Below are positions 24,290 through 32,353 of a stretch of DNA of 32,358 nucleotides, one piece after another. Position 1 is the first letter of the stretch, and every line of letters begins with the position of its first letter. Source of the DNA: Micromonospora sp. ALFpr18c (GTDB taxonomy: Bacteria; Actinomycetota; Actinomycetes; Mycobacteriales; Micromonosporaceae); the NCBI RefSeq assembly GCF_008868155.1, contig NZ_WBKR01000050.1, positions 1 through 32,358 of the forward strand. Direction: 5' to 3'. The translations under genes were made by a program, and so were the position numbers. The notes beneath the pieces were generated by a model that searched no databases, was not told the origin of the DNA, and saw only the letters and a program-made list of their open reading frames with translations.

Positions 24290-25801
24290 ATGGTGGAGGA
24301 GGAGCAGAAGTACGAGGTGGACGACACCTTCGTACTGCCGGACCTGTCCGCAGTGGCCCCCGCCGGCGGTCGGGTCCGGTCGCTGCCCTCGGTGACGCTG
24401 GTCGCCCGCTACCTCGACACGGTCGACCTGCGGCTGGCCCGGGCGGGCGCGTCGTTGCGGCACCGCAGGGGCGACGAGCTGCCCTGGACGGTGAAGCTGC
24501 CCACCGGCACGCCCGGCGTCCGGCACGAGGTGTCCCGCCCCGGGCCGAAAGGGCAACCGCCGCCGGAACTGGTGGAGCTGGTCACCGCCCTGCACCGGGG
24601 CGCGCCGCTGGCACCGGTGACGGTCGTCCGCACCGTGCGGCACGCTCACGAGGTGTGCGACCGGGCCGGCACGGTGCTCGCCGAGGTGGTGGACGACCGG
24701 GTGACCGTGCTCGACGACGCCGGCACCACCACCGGCGGCTTCCGCGAGCTGGAGGTGGAACTCAAGGCCGGTGACCGGGAACTGCTGGACCGGGCCGGCG
24801 CGGTGCTGCGGGAGGCCGGCGCCCGGGGCGGTTCCTTCGTCCCGAAGCACGTCCGCGCACTGGGCGCGGCGGCACAGGCCGAACCGGACCTGGTCGGGCC
24901 GGCCGGGCTGCCGTCCGACCCGAGCGCCGGCGACGTGGTGACCGAGGCGGTTCGCAAGGAGGTACGCCGGCTGCTGGCGCACGATCCGCTGGTGCGGCTG
25001 CGCGCTCCCGCCGCCGGCGGCGACACCGCCGTGCACCAGATGCGGGTGGCCTGTCGGCGGTTGCGCAGCGACCTGCGCACCTTCAAGCCGCTGGTGCGCA
25101 GGAGCTGGGCCCGGCCGCTGCGCGACGAGTTGCGTTGGATCGCCGGGGTGCTCGGCGCGGCCCGCGACGCCGAGGTCCTGCGGGCGCGGTTACGGCGTAC
25201 CGCTGGCGCCGACCCGCTCGACCCGGCCGCCGTGGACCGGCTGGACGAGGCGCTCGCCGCGCGACAACGGGTGGCGCACACCGCGATCGACGAGGCGTTG
25301 CGCTCCCCGCGTTACCTGGCCCTGGTCGACGCGCTGGTGCTGGCGGCACGCGCGCCCCGGCTCACCGGCCGGGCGGCGAAACCGGCCGCGCGGGCGCTGC
25401 CCAAGCTGGTGGCCCGCCCCTGGCGGCGGCTGAGCGGGCCGGGGGGCGTCGACGGGCTCGGCCCGTCCTCGCCCGACGAGCGCTGGCACGCCGTCCGTAA
25501 GCAGGGCAAGCAGGCCCGGTACGCGGTCAACGCGGTGTCCCCGGCGGTCGACACGGCCGCACGGAAGCTGTCCCGCGCGCTGGCCGGCGTGCAGGACGTG
25601 CTCGGCGAACACCAGGACGCCGCCGTGGCGGCGGAGACCTGGTTGGAGCTCGCCGCCGAGCGGCCGGACGACCACGAGCTGGCGGTCACCGCCGGGCGGC
25701 TGGCCGAACGGGAACGGGAGTCGGTGCGCCGGATGCGGGCCCGCTTCCCGGCCGCGTGGCACCGGGCGACCCGACGGCGGCGGACCCGTTGGCTGCCGTG
25801 A
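24290..25801 (+). CDS. CYTH and CHAD domain protein
   Basis: 503-residue protein with two domains. The N-terminal CYTH domain (about 1-190) opens with EEEQKYEV, the ExExK metal/triphosphate motif (Glu3, Glu5, Lys7), and continues with ARYLDTVDLRLARAGASLRH. CYTH enzymes act on triphosphates, including inorganic triphosphate. The C-terminal CHAD domain (about 215-500) has the basic helical signatures HQMRVACRRLRSDLRTFKPL and VQDVLGEHQDAAVAAE. CHAD domains bind polyphosphate. The gene begins 24 bases after ppk and ends in a 4-base GTGA overlap with the Nudix gene. A role in polyphosphate turnover or binding is well supported by domains and position, but the exact reaction is not known. Confidence 0.92.
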   Translation: MVEEEQKYEVDDTFVLPDLSAVAPAGGRVRSLPSVTLVARYLDTVDLRLARAGASLRHRRGDELPWTVKLPTGTPGVRHEVSRPGPKGQPPPELVELVTALHRGAPLAPVTVVRTVRHAHEVCDRAGTVLAEVVDDRVTVLDDAGTTTGGFRELEVELKAGDRELLDRAGAVLREAGARGGSFVPKHVRALGAAAQAEPDLVGPAGLPSDPSAGDVVTEAVRKEVRRLLAHDPLVRLRAPAAGGDTAVHQMRVACRRLRSDLRTFKPLVRRSWARPLRDELRWIAGVLGAARDAEVLRARLRRTAGADPLDPAAVDRLDEALAARQRVAHTAIDEALRSPRYLALVDALVLAARAPRLTGRAAKPAARALPKLVARPWRRLSGPGGVDGLGPSSPDERWHAVRKQGKQARYAVNAVSPAVDTAARKLSRALAGVQDVLGEHQDAAVAAETWLELAAERPDDHELAVTAGRLAERERESVRRMRARFPAAWHRATRRRRTRWLP

Positions 25802-26667
25802 CCGGCATCCGGGCGGCCGGCGGGGTGGCCTGGCGGCCGTCCGACGACGGCGTACGGGTCTGCGTCGTGCACCGCCCCCGCTACGGCGACTGGACGCTGC
25901 CGAAGGGCAAGCTGGAGCCCGGCGAGCACCCCCTGGCCGCGGCGGTCCGCGAGGTGGCCGAGGAGGCCGACGTACGGGGCGTGCCGCAGGTACGGCTGCC
26001 CTCGGTGCGCTACCGCAGTGAGGGCCAGGCCAAGCTTGTCGACTACTGGTCGATGCTCGCCGTGGCCACCGGTGGCTTCCAGCCGGGCACCGAGGTGGAC
26101 GACATGCGGTGGCTCGCCGTGGACGACGCGATCCGGCTGGTCAGCTACCCGCACGACGCCGAGGTGTTGGCCGCGTTCGCGGCGCTGCCGCCGGTGACCG
26201 CGACGGTCGCGCTGGTCCGGCACGCCCATGCCGGCAAGCGCGCCACCTGGTCCGGCCCCGACACGGCGCGCCCCCTGGACGCCGAGGGCTGGGCCCAGGC
26301 GTCCGCCCTGGCCGGCCTGATCGCCCTGGTCCGGCCGGACCGACTCGTGTCCGCGTCACCGCGGCGCTGCGTGCAGACCCTCGATCCGGCCGCCGCGCTG
26401 CTCGACCTGCCCATCGAGATCTGCGGCGACCTGGACGAGCCCCAGCCGGGCCAGCAGGCCGACGAACAGGTGCTCGCCACCGCCGCCCGGGTGCTGGAGT
26501 TGGCCCGCGCCGGGGGGCAGGCGGCGGTGTGCAGCCAGGGCAAGGTGCTGCCGGGCGCGTTGGAGCGGTTGTCCGGTCGCGCCGACGAGGACTTCACCAC
26601 GCCCAAGGGCGGCGGCTGGCTGCTCGCCTTCACCGCCGACCGGCTGCTCGCCACCGACCGCCTGTAG
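25798..26667 (+). CDS. Nudix hydrolase fused to histidine phosphatase (MutT1 type)
   Basis: 289-residue two-domain protein. The N-terminal Nudix domain has the complete box GKLEPGEHPLAAAVREVAEE (residues 37-56, ending ADV), with Gly37, Glu43, Arg51, Glu52, Glu55 and Glu56. The C-terminal histidine-phosphatase domain starts LVRHAHAGKR (Arg141, His142). This is the mycobacterial MutT1 architecture; MutT1 converts 8-oxo-(d)GTP to the diphosphate or monophosphate and also hydrolyses dinucleoside polyphosphates. M. tuberculosis mutT1 (Rv2985) is likewise next to ppk. I chose GTG 25798, which overlaps the CHAD stop as GTGA. The frame is open further upstream inside the CHAD gene. The specific substrate here is inferred. 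Confidence 0.9.
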   Translation: MTGIRAAGGVAWRPSDDGVRVCVVHRPRYGDWTLPKGKLEPGEHPLAAAVREVAEEADVRGVPQVRLPSVRYRSEGQAKLVDYWSMLAVATGGFQPGTEVDDMRWLAVDDAIRLVSYPHDAEVLAAFAALPPVTATVALVRHAHAGKRATWSGPDTARPLDAEGWAQASALAGLIALVRPDRLVSASPRRCVQTLDPAAALLDLPIEICGDLDEPQPGQQADEQVLATAARVLELARAGGQAAVCSQGKVLPGALERLSGRADEDFTTPKGGGWLLAFTADRLLATDRL

Positions 26668-26673
26668 CCGACC

Positions 26674-28611
26674 TCAGCGCGGTGGCAGGGTGAGGGTCAC
26701 CGCGACCGGCAGGTGGTCGCTGGCCGTGCCGCGCGGCGCGACCGGGCCGGTCGCGCTCAGGCCGGGCGAGACGAACACGTGGTCGATCTGCTCCCGCGGG
26801 TCGTCGGCGGGACTCGTCGCCAACGGTCGGGCCGCCGCCAACGCGTCGATCAGGCCGACGCCGGTGAACTTGGCGAACGCCTCGTCGCCCGGCTGCGTGT
26901 TCAGGTCACCGGCCACCACCAGCGGCCGGCCGTCGGCGTACCCGATGGCGAAGTCGGCGACCGCGCGGGCCTGGACCACCGGGCCCCGGCCGGGCGGCGG
27001 TTGCAGGTGGGTGCTGACCACGGCGGTACGGACGCCGTCACCGAGGTCCAGGGTGACGGCGAGGGCCTGCGCTCCGGTGGGCGCGCCGACGGCGGCCAGC
27101 GGCAGCGTCCGCGGATCGCGCACCGGCCACCGGCTGAGCACCGCATCGCCCCAGACCGGGTCCGCAGCCGGCCCGAAGACGTACGGCATGCCCAGCCGAT
27201 CGGACAGCAGGTCCAGGGTGTCGTGGCCGCCGTTGAGCAGCCAGGCCCGGTCCACCTCGCTGAGCAGCACCACGTCGGGCCGCTGCCGCTCGATCGCGCC
27301 GGTCAGCCCGGCCAGGTCGAAGCGGCCGTCCAGCCCGAAACCCATCCGGATGTTGTACGCCACCACGGTCAGCCGCTGCGGCGGGCCGTCCCGGTTGCTG
27401 GCCACCGGCAGTTCGTCGGCGAGCAGCGGCGCCAGCAGGGCCAGCGCGGTGACCGACGCGGTGACCCGCAACGGCGAAAACGGCCCGGCGACCCGGGGTA
27501 CGGCGGGGCGGGCAATGAACGCCACCACGGCCACCAGAGCGGCGACCAGCACCGGCACCGCCGCGTTGGGGTAACCGAGGTCGTAGGCGGAGTAGTAACC
27601 GACCGCTCCGAGCGCGAAGACGAGCATCCCGGCGGCGGCCGCGTACCCCCGACGGGCCGCCCACCGCGCGCCGCCCGCCTCGTCGGCGGCCGTGCCCGCG
27701 ACGTCGGCGCTGCCGGCCGCGCCCGCGGGCTTGGTGCCCGTGGCGCCGGCGTCGTCGGTCAGGGCCAGGCAGGCACCGAGACCGACGGCCGCCAGACCGA
27801 CGGCCGGGAGCAGCAGGTCACCCCGGTCGAGGGCGAAGAGCACCGCGCCGGCCAGCATCGCCACCGGGCCGAGCACCCGACCCCACCGGCGGGGTGGCGC
27901 GGTCAACGCGGCGAGCAGGAATCCGGCGACGGCGACCGGCACCGGTGCCATCCCGAACAGCGGAGAGCGGGCCACGCCGCCGCCGCCGACCAGGTACGAC
28001 ATCCCGGTCTGGGCCAGCGCCGGCGCGAGCGCCACCATGCCGGCCAGCAGCAACGCCGGCCCGGCCAACAGCCAGGCCCCCGCCCCGCTGCGGCTGGCCG
28101 GCGGGGCGGGCACCGTCGTAGCGAGCAGGAACAGCGTCACCGCGACGGCGCTGAGCAGCCAGGCCACCCAGTCGCCCCGCCAGACCAGGTCGACGGTGTC
28201 GAGCACCGCGTGTACGGCCGCGTTGACCGCCAGGCCCAGCGCCAGGCCCGGCACCGGCCGGTCGGTGCCGGCGGCGACACCGACCAGCCACACCAGCCCG
28301 GCCAGCAGGCCGGCAGTGGCCAACCAGAGCTGCGCACGTCCGCCGGGAGTGGCGGTGAGGGCGAGGCGGGCACCGGCCAGCACGACGGCCGCGGCGACGG
28401 TGACCGGACGGGCGCCCACCCGGCGGACCACCGCCGGTGCTCCCAGCGCGAGGACGAACCAGCCGAGGGCGAAGGCGCCCATCAGCTCGGCGGGCGTAGA
28501 CGCCGCCTGACCGAAGATGGTGATGATGCCGGGCAGCCATACCCGCAGCACGTCGATGAGCAGGAGTACGCCCAGCGCGAGCGACGCGCTGGCGAGTTGG
28601 CGGTAGCGCAC
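26674..28611 (-). CDS. Polytopic membrane protein with endonuclease/exonuclease/phosphatase domain
   Basis: 645-residue protein. The first roughly 400 residues contain about ten hydrophobic segments (for example LALGVLLLIDVLRVWLPGII and AAGMLVFALGAVGYYSAY) with a Gly/Ala/Thr-rich linker. The C-terminal 240 residues form an EEP (DNase I-like) domain with VVAYNIRMGFG, LLSEVDRAW (metal Glu), VVSTHLQ, VVAGDLNTQPGD (Asp, Asn) and ASDHLPV (Asp-His). All catalytic residues are present. The domain probably faces outside and could be a phosphodiesterase acting on lipid, sugar phosphate or nucleic acid; the substrate is unknown. The start is GTG 28611 with a weak ribosome binding site. The 3' end is 6 bases from the convergent Nudix gene, with no terminator between. 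Absent from the M. tuberculosis order. Confidence 0.82.
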   Translation of the reverse strand: MRYRQLASASLALGVLLLIDVLRVWLPGIITIFGQAASTPAELMGAFALGWFVLALGAPAVVRRVGARPVTVAAAVVLAGARLALTATPGGRAQLWLATAGLLAGLVWLVGVAAGTDRPVPGLALGLAVNAAVHAVLDTVDLVWRGDWVAWLLSAVAVTLFLLATTVPAPPASRSGAGAWLLAGPALLLAGMVALAPALAQTGMSYLVGGGGVARSPLFGMAPVPVAVAGFLLAALTAPPRRWGRVLGPVAMLAGAVLFALDRGDLLLPAVGLAAVGLGACLALTDDAGATGTKPAGAAGSADVAGTAADEAGGARWAARRGYAAAAGMLVFALGAVGYYSAYDLGYPNAAVPVLVAALVAVVAFIARPAVPRVAGPFSPLRVTASVTALALLAPLLADELPVASNRDGPPQRLTVVAYNIRMGFGLDGRFDLAGLTGAIERQRPDVVLLSEVDRAWLLNGGHDTLDLLSDRLGMPYVFGPAADPVWGDAVLSRWPVRDPRTLPLAAVGAPTGAQALAVTLDLGDGVRTAVVSTHLQPPPGRGPVVQARAVADFAIGYADGRPLVVAGDLNTQPGDEAFAKFTGVGLIDALAAARPLATSPADDPREQIDHVFVSPGLSATGPVAPRGTASDHLPVAVTLTLPPR

Positions 28612-28705
28612 CGGCGCCCCATTTCCCGTCGGCGGGCCGGCGGAGGGGGACCGGCACGGCGATTCTGCGCGCGCGGACCGACCCGGTCAACGGTTCCGGT
28701 ACGCC

Positions 28706-28740
28706 GAAAGGGCGCCCACCGCACGGGTGGACGCCCTTTC
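28706..28740 (-). terminator. Terminator of hupB
   Basis: GAAAGGGCGCCCACC (28706-28720) and GGTGGACGCCCTTTC (28726-28740) form a 15-bp stem with a 5-base loop. The single non-standard position is a G-U wobble in minus-strand RNA, so the hairpin is best on that strand. It begins 11 bases after the hupB stop. Confidence 0.8.
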
Positions 28741-28751
28741 GACAGGGTTGG

Positions 28752-29399
28752 TCAGCGCTTGCTGGCCGCCTTCTTGGCCGGAGCCTTCTTCGCGGGCGCC
28801 TTCTTGGCCGCCGTGCTCTTGCTCGCCGCCGCGGTGGTCTTCTTCGCCGTGGTGGACTTGGTCGCCGCGGTGGTCTTCTTCGCCGCCGTGGTCTTCTTGC
28901 TGGCGGCCGTCTTGGTCGCCGTCGTGCTCTTGCTCGCCTTGGCCGGGGCGGTCTTCTTGCTGGCGGCCGTCTTGGTCGCCGTCGTGCTCTTGCTCGCCTT
29001 GGCCGGGGCGGTCTTCTTGCTGGCCGCCTTGGCGGTGGTGGCCTTCGTGCCGGCCGCCTTCGTGCCGGTGGTCTTGGCCGTCGCGGTGGCGGTCTTCTTC
29101 ACCGCCGCCGTGGCCTTCGGCACCTTGCCGCTGGCCACCATCTCCTTGAAGCCGGCGCCGGGGCGGAAGGTCGGCACGGACGTCTTCTTGACCTTCACCG
29201 CCTCGCCGGTACGCGGGTTGCGCGCTGTTCGCGCGCCACGCACACGCTTTTCGAATGCTCCGAATCCGGTGATCGCCACCTTCTCGCCCTTGGTGACCGC
29301 CGCCTGGACCTCGGTGAGGACCGCGTCGAGCGCGGCCGTCGCCATCTTCCGGTCCCCCAGGCGAACAGCGAGCGCCTCGATGAGCTCGGCCTTGTTCAC
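28752..29399 (-). CDS. hupB: HU-family nucleoid protein with long Lys/Ala-rich tail
   Basis: Histone-like DNA-binding and compaction protein of 215 residues. Residues 1-92 are the HU fold (NKAELIEALAVRL, then ITGFGAFEKRVRGARTARNP with the DNA-intercalating RNPRTG at 60-65). Residues 95-215 are a low-complexity Ala/Lys/Thr tail, the actinobacterial HupB/HupS layout resembling the histone H1 tail. The tail contains two identical 20-residue units, APAKASKSTTATKTAASKKT, at 131-150 and 151-170. The start is GTG 29399, with GGGAGGAAG just upstream and a matching promoter (29449-29477). As in M. tuberculosis (Rv2986c), it is followed upstream by leuD and leuC. Confidence 0.95.
   Translation of the reverse strand: MNKAELIEALAVRLGDRKMATAALDAVLTEVQAAVTKGEKVAITGFGAFEKRVRGARTARNPRTGEAVKVKKTSVPTFRPGAGFKEMVASGKVPKATAAVKKTATATAKTTGTKAAGTKATTAKAASKKTAPAKASKSTTATKTAASKKTAPAKASKSTTATKTAASKKTTAAKKTTAATKSTTAKKTTAAASKSTAAKKAPAKKAPAKKAASKR
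28891..29024. repeat. Perfect 60-bp tandem duplication inside hupB
   Basis: Bases 28891-28950 are repeated exactly at 28951-29010, and the first 14 bases recur again at 29011-29024 before divergence. Twenty codons with no synonymous difference indicate a recent duplication or active slippage in the tail-coding region. Confidence 0.95.
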
Positions 29400-29448
29400 G
29401 ACTTCCTCCCGATTGTGCAACTGACTCGACGCGAGCCATTCTGCGCGC

Positions 29449-29477
29449 ACGGTATGCCCTGTGCTGCCGGGACACAA
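29449..29477 (-). promoter_or_regulatory. Promoter of hupB
   Basis: On the minus strand, TTGTGT (29472-29477) and TACCGT (29449-29454) are separated by exactly 17 bases and resemble -35 and -10 elements. The predicted transcript starts near 29442, giving a leader of about 43 bases with GGGAGGAAG before the GTG. The -35 is one arm of a 7-bp inverted repeat GACACAA/TTGTGTC (29471-29477 and 29499-29505), a possible operator. Confidence 0.6.
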
Positions 29478-29513
29478 ACATTCGGTGGAAAAAAGCCCTT
29501 GTGTCGTAACGGA

Positions 29514-29546
29514 TTCACCCCTACCGGTCGGGCCGGTAGGGGTGAA
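29514..29546 (-). terminator. Terminator of the leuCD operon
   Basis: Perfect 14-bp arms TTCACCCCTACCGG (29514-29527) and CCGGTAGGGGTGAA (29533-29546) with the 5-base loop TCGGG. Located 25 bases after the leuD stop on the minus strand and just ahead of the hupB promoter, it separates leuCD from hupB. Confidence 0.88.
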
Positions 29547-29571
29547 ATCGGCTGTGCGGTCGGACGTACGG

Positions 29572-30159
29572 CTATGCCACCGAGGGCAGGAACGGCAGTC
29601 GACGCGCCTCGTACGAGTCGATGTCGGCGGCGTTGCGGAGGGTGAGTCCAATGTCGTCCAGGCCCTCCAGCAGCCGCCAGCGGCTGAAGTCGTCCAGCGG
29701 GAAGGACCAGTTCGCGTCGCCCGCCCGGAGCTGACGGGCGGTCAGGTCGACGGTCACCGGGGTGGTCGGATCGGCCTCCACGAGGTCCCACAACTCCTCG
29801 ACGGCTTTCAATTCCAACTCGACCGGCAGCAGACCTTCCTTGAGGGCGTTGCCGCGGAAGATGTCGCCGAAGCGGGGAGCCACGACGGCACGGAAGCCCC
29901 AGTCCCGCAGTGCCCAGACGGCGTGCTCCCGAGATGAGCCGGTGCCGAACTCCGGGCCGGCGATGAGGATCGACGCCCCGGAATAGGATTCATCGTTGAG
30001 CACGAATGCCGGGTCTTCCCGCCACGCGCTGAAGAGCCCGTCAGCGAAACCGGTCCGGGTCACCCTCTTGAGGTACACGGCCGGGATGATCTGGTCGGTG
30101 TCCACGTTGGATCGCCGCAGTGGCACGGCCGTACCGGTGTGGGTGGTGAACCTGTCCAT
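29572..30159 (-). CDS. leuD: 3-isopropylmalate dehydratase small subunit
   Basis: Small subunit of isopropylmalate isomerase (leucine synthesis), forming the swivelling domain of the aconitase-like enzyme. The 195-residue product has [18 protein letters not shown], the substrate loop [17 protein letters not shown] and [13 protein letters not shown]. Length is normal. The ATG at 30159 comes 15 bases after leuC; AGGAG is immediately before it, and the more distant AAGG may also help. Works with the leuC product. Confidence 0.96.
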   Translation of the reverse strand: MDRFTTHTGTAVPLRRSNVDTDQIIPAVYLKRVTRTGFADGLFSAWREDPAFVLNDESYSGASILIAGPEFGTGSSREHAVWALRDWGFRAVVAPRFGDIFRGNALKEGLLPVELELKAVEELWDLVEADPTTPVTVDLTARQLRAGDANWSFPLDDFSRWRLLEGLDDIGLTLRNAADIDSYEARRLPFLPSVA

Positions 30160-30174
30160 CTCCTGGAGTCCCTT

Positions 30175-31617
30175 CTACAGGTCGGCGGGGGCGGCCAGCC
30201 GGCCGACCACGGCGGTGGCGGCGGCGACCGGCGGGGAGACCAGATGGGTACGCCCGCCCCGGCCCTGCCGGCCCTCGAAGTTGCGGTTGGAGGTGGAGGC
30301 GGAACGCTCGCCCGGCTTGAGCGTGTCGGGGTTCATGCCCAGACACATGGAGCAGCCGGCGAACCGCCACTCGGCGCCCGCGTCGGCGAAGACCTTGTCC
30401 AGTCCCTCGGCCTCGGCCGCCTCACGTACGGCGGCGGAGCCGGGCACCACGAGCATCCGGACCCCGTCGGCGACCCGGTGGCCCCGCAGCACATCGGCGG
30501 CGGCCCGCAGGTCCTCCAGTCGCCCGTTGGTGCAGGAGCCCACGAAGACCACGTCGATGGGCAGCTCCCGCAGCGGCGTGCCGGGGCGCAGATCCATGTA
30601 CTCCAGTGCGCGGCGGGCCGCGGTGCGCTCCGAGTCGGTGGTGAACTCCTCCGGGTCGGGCACCGGCGCGCTCAGCGGCGCACCCTGCCCCGGGTTGGTG
30701 CCCCAGGTGACGAACGGCGTGATCCGGCTGGCGTCCAGGGTCACCTCGGCGTCGAAGCGCGCGCCCTCGTCGGTGGGCAGCGTCCGCCACCACGCGAGCG
30801 CCGCGTCCCAGTCCGCGCCCCGCGGCGCGTTCGGCCGACCCTTGAGGTACGCGAAGGTGGTCTCGTCCGGCGCGATCATGCCGGCCTTGGCACCCCACTC
30901 GATGGACATGTTGGCGATCGTCATCCGCCCCTCCATGGAGAGGGCGCGGATCGCCTCGCCGCGGTACTCGACGATGTGTCCGCGACCGCCGCCGGTGCCG
31001 ACCTGCGCGATCAGCGCGAGCACCAGATCCTTGGCGGTGACGCCGGGGGCGAGCTGGCCGGTGACGGTCACGGCCATGGTCTTCGGCCGGCTCTGCGGCA
31101 GCGTCTGGGTGGCCAGCACGTGCTCCACCTCGCTGGTGCCGATGCCGAAGGCGAGCGCGCCGAACGCGCCGTGGGTGGCGGTGTGCGAGTCGCCGCAGAC
31201 GATCGTCATGCCGGGCTGGGTGAGCCCGAGCTGCGGGCCGATCACGTGCACGATGCCCTGGTTGTCGTCACCGAGCGGGTGCAGCCGCACGCCGAACTCG
31301 GCGCAGTTGCGGCGCAACGTCTCGATCTGCGTCCGGGACGTGGGGTCCGCGATGGTGAGCAGGTCACCACGGCGGAGGCGGAACGCCGGGTCGTCGTACC
31401 CGGTCGGGGTGTTGTGGTCCTCGGTCGCGAGGGTCAGGTCGGTCCGGCGCACTCGGCGCCCGGCGAGCCGCAGCCCGTCGAACGCCTGCGGGCTGGTCAC
31501 CTCGTGCAGCAGGTGCAGGTCGATGAAGAGCAGGTCCGGCTCACCGGCGGCGGACCATACGACGTGCGCGTCCCAGACCTTCTCGGCCAGGGTCCTCGGT
31601 TGAGTGACTCCCACCAT
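30175..31617 (-). CDS. leuC: 3-isopropylmalate dehydratase large subunit
   Basis: Catalytic subunit of isopropylmalate isomerase, converting 2-isopropylmalate to 3-isopropylmalate with a [4Fe-4S] cluster. The 480-residue product has the cluster cysteines in [13 protein letters not shown] and [12 protein letters not shown], plus [19 protein letters not shown] and the late [19 protein letters not shown]. The start is ATG 31617. AGGA lies 9 bases upstream, or the transcript is leaderless from TAGGAT (31624-31629 on the minus strand). It is divergent from the IclR regulator with a very short shared promoter. Confidence 0.96.
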   Translation of the reverse strand: MVGVTQPRTLAEKVWDAHVVWSAAGEPDLLFIDLHLLHEVTSPQAFDGLRLAGRRVRRTDLTLATEDHNTPTGYDDPAFRLRRGDLLTIADPTSRTQIETLRRNCAEFGVRLHPLGDDNQGIVHVIGPQLGLTQPGMTIVCGDSHTATHGAFGALAFGIGTSEVEHVLATQTLPQSRPKTMAVTVTGQLAPGVTAKDLVLALIAQVGTGGGRGHIVEYRGEAIRALSMEGRMTIANMSIEWGAKAGMIAPDETTFAYLKGRPNAPRGADWDAALAWWRTLPTDEGARFDAEVTLDASRITPFVTWGTNPGQGAPLSAPVPDPEEFTTDSERTAARRALEYMDLRPGTPLRELPIDVVFVGSCTNGRLEDLRAAADVLRGHRVADGVRMLVVPGSAAVREAAEAEGLDKVFADAGAEWRFAGCSMCLGMNPDTLKPGERSASTSNRNFEGRQGRGGRTHLVSPPVAAATAVVGRLAAPADL

Positions 31618-31654
31618 CTGGACATCCTAAATTCTGGGAGGTAGGTTTCGGCTT
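31618..31654. promoter_or_regulatory. Compact divergent promoter of leuC and ndgR
   Basis: Only 37 bases separate the two start codons. Rightward: TGGACA (31619-31624), a 17-base spacer, TAGGTT (31642-31647) and then 7 bases to the GTG at 31655, an arrangement for a leaderless transcript. Leftward: TAGGAT (31624-31629, minus strand) lies 6 bases before the leuC ATG, with no good -35. The near-palindrome CCATCTGG (31614-31621) at the leuC start is a candidate regulator contact. Auto- and leuC-control by the IclR protein is inferred from homologues. Confidence 0.5.
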
Positions 31655-32353
31655 GTGGGACACAGTATGAGCGGTGTCGGCGTTCTCGACAAGGCGGTGG
31701 TCATCCTGGCCGCCTGCGTCGACGGCGCCAGCCTGGCCGAACTCGTTGAGCGCACGAAGCTGCCCCGGGCCACCGCGCACCGGCTCGCGCAGGCACTGGA
31801 GATCCACCGGATGCTGGTCCGGGACACCCAGGGCCGATGGCGCCCCGGCCCCCGGCTCGGCGAGCTGGCCAACGCCGCCCCGGACGTCCTGCTGACCGCC
31901 GCCGAGCCGCTGCTCGCCGCGCTGCGCGACGCCACCGGGGAGAGCGCCCAGCTCTACCTGCGCCGCGCCGACGAGCGCATCTGCGTGGCGGCGGCGGAAC
32001 GCGCCAGCGGCCTGCGGGACACCGTCCCGGTCGGCTCGGTGCTGCCCATGACCGCCGGTTCCGCGGCCCAGATCCTGCTGGCCTGGGAGCCGCCGGAGGC
32101 GGTCATGCCCCTGCTGCCGCGCAGCAAGTTCACCGGCCGCACGTTGGCCGAGGTCCGCCGCCGGGGCTGGGCGCAGAGCGTCGCCGAACGAGAGGCCGGT
32201 GTGGCGAGCGTCTCCGCTCCGATCCGCGACCGCACCGGCAGAGTCATCGCCTCGGTGAGCATCTCCGGCCCCATCGAACGCCTGGGCCGCCGCCCCGGCG
32301 AACGCCACGCCATGGCGGTGGTAAGAGCCGGCCAACGCCTCTCCGGCCTCTAA
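31655..32353 (+). CDS. ndgR: IclR-family regulator of leucine genes, NdgR/LtbR type
   Basis: 232-residue DNA-binding regulator. It has the winged helix-turn-helix (VGVLDKAVVILAACVDGASL, then LVERTKLPRATAHRLAQALE) and the IclR effector domain (GESAQLYLRRADERICVAAA, then SGLRDTVPVGSVLPMTAGSA, then GWAQSVAEREAGVASVSAPI, then VSISGPIERLGRRPG). Similarity to Streptomyces NdgR and corynebacterial LtbR is very high in these blocks. Those proteins control leuCD, leuB and other amino acid genes, and leuC is divergent here. I prefer GTG 31655 (MGHSMSGVGVLDK), which matches the homologues' N-terminus and the leaderless promoter. ATG 31667 is the alternative. The gene is complete and ends 5 bases from the window edge. 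Confidence 0.92.
   Translation: MGHSMSGVGVLDKAVVILAACVDGASLAELVERTKLPRATAHRLAQALEIHRMLVRDTQGRWRPGPRLGELANAAPDVLLTAAEPLLAALRDATGESAQLYLRRADERICVAAAERASGLRDTVPVGSVLPMTAGSAAQILLAWEPPEAVMPLLPRSKFTGRTLAEVRRRGWAQSVAEREAGVASVSAPIRDRTGRVIASVSISGPIERLGRRPGERHAMAVVRAGQRLSGL

Noticed and set aside
28770..29110. Repeat-rich stretch resembling a repeat array
   Set aside because: It is the in-frame Lys/Ala tail of hupB. Repeats are tandem and coding, with no spacer structure, so this is not CRISPR.
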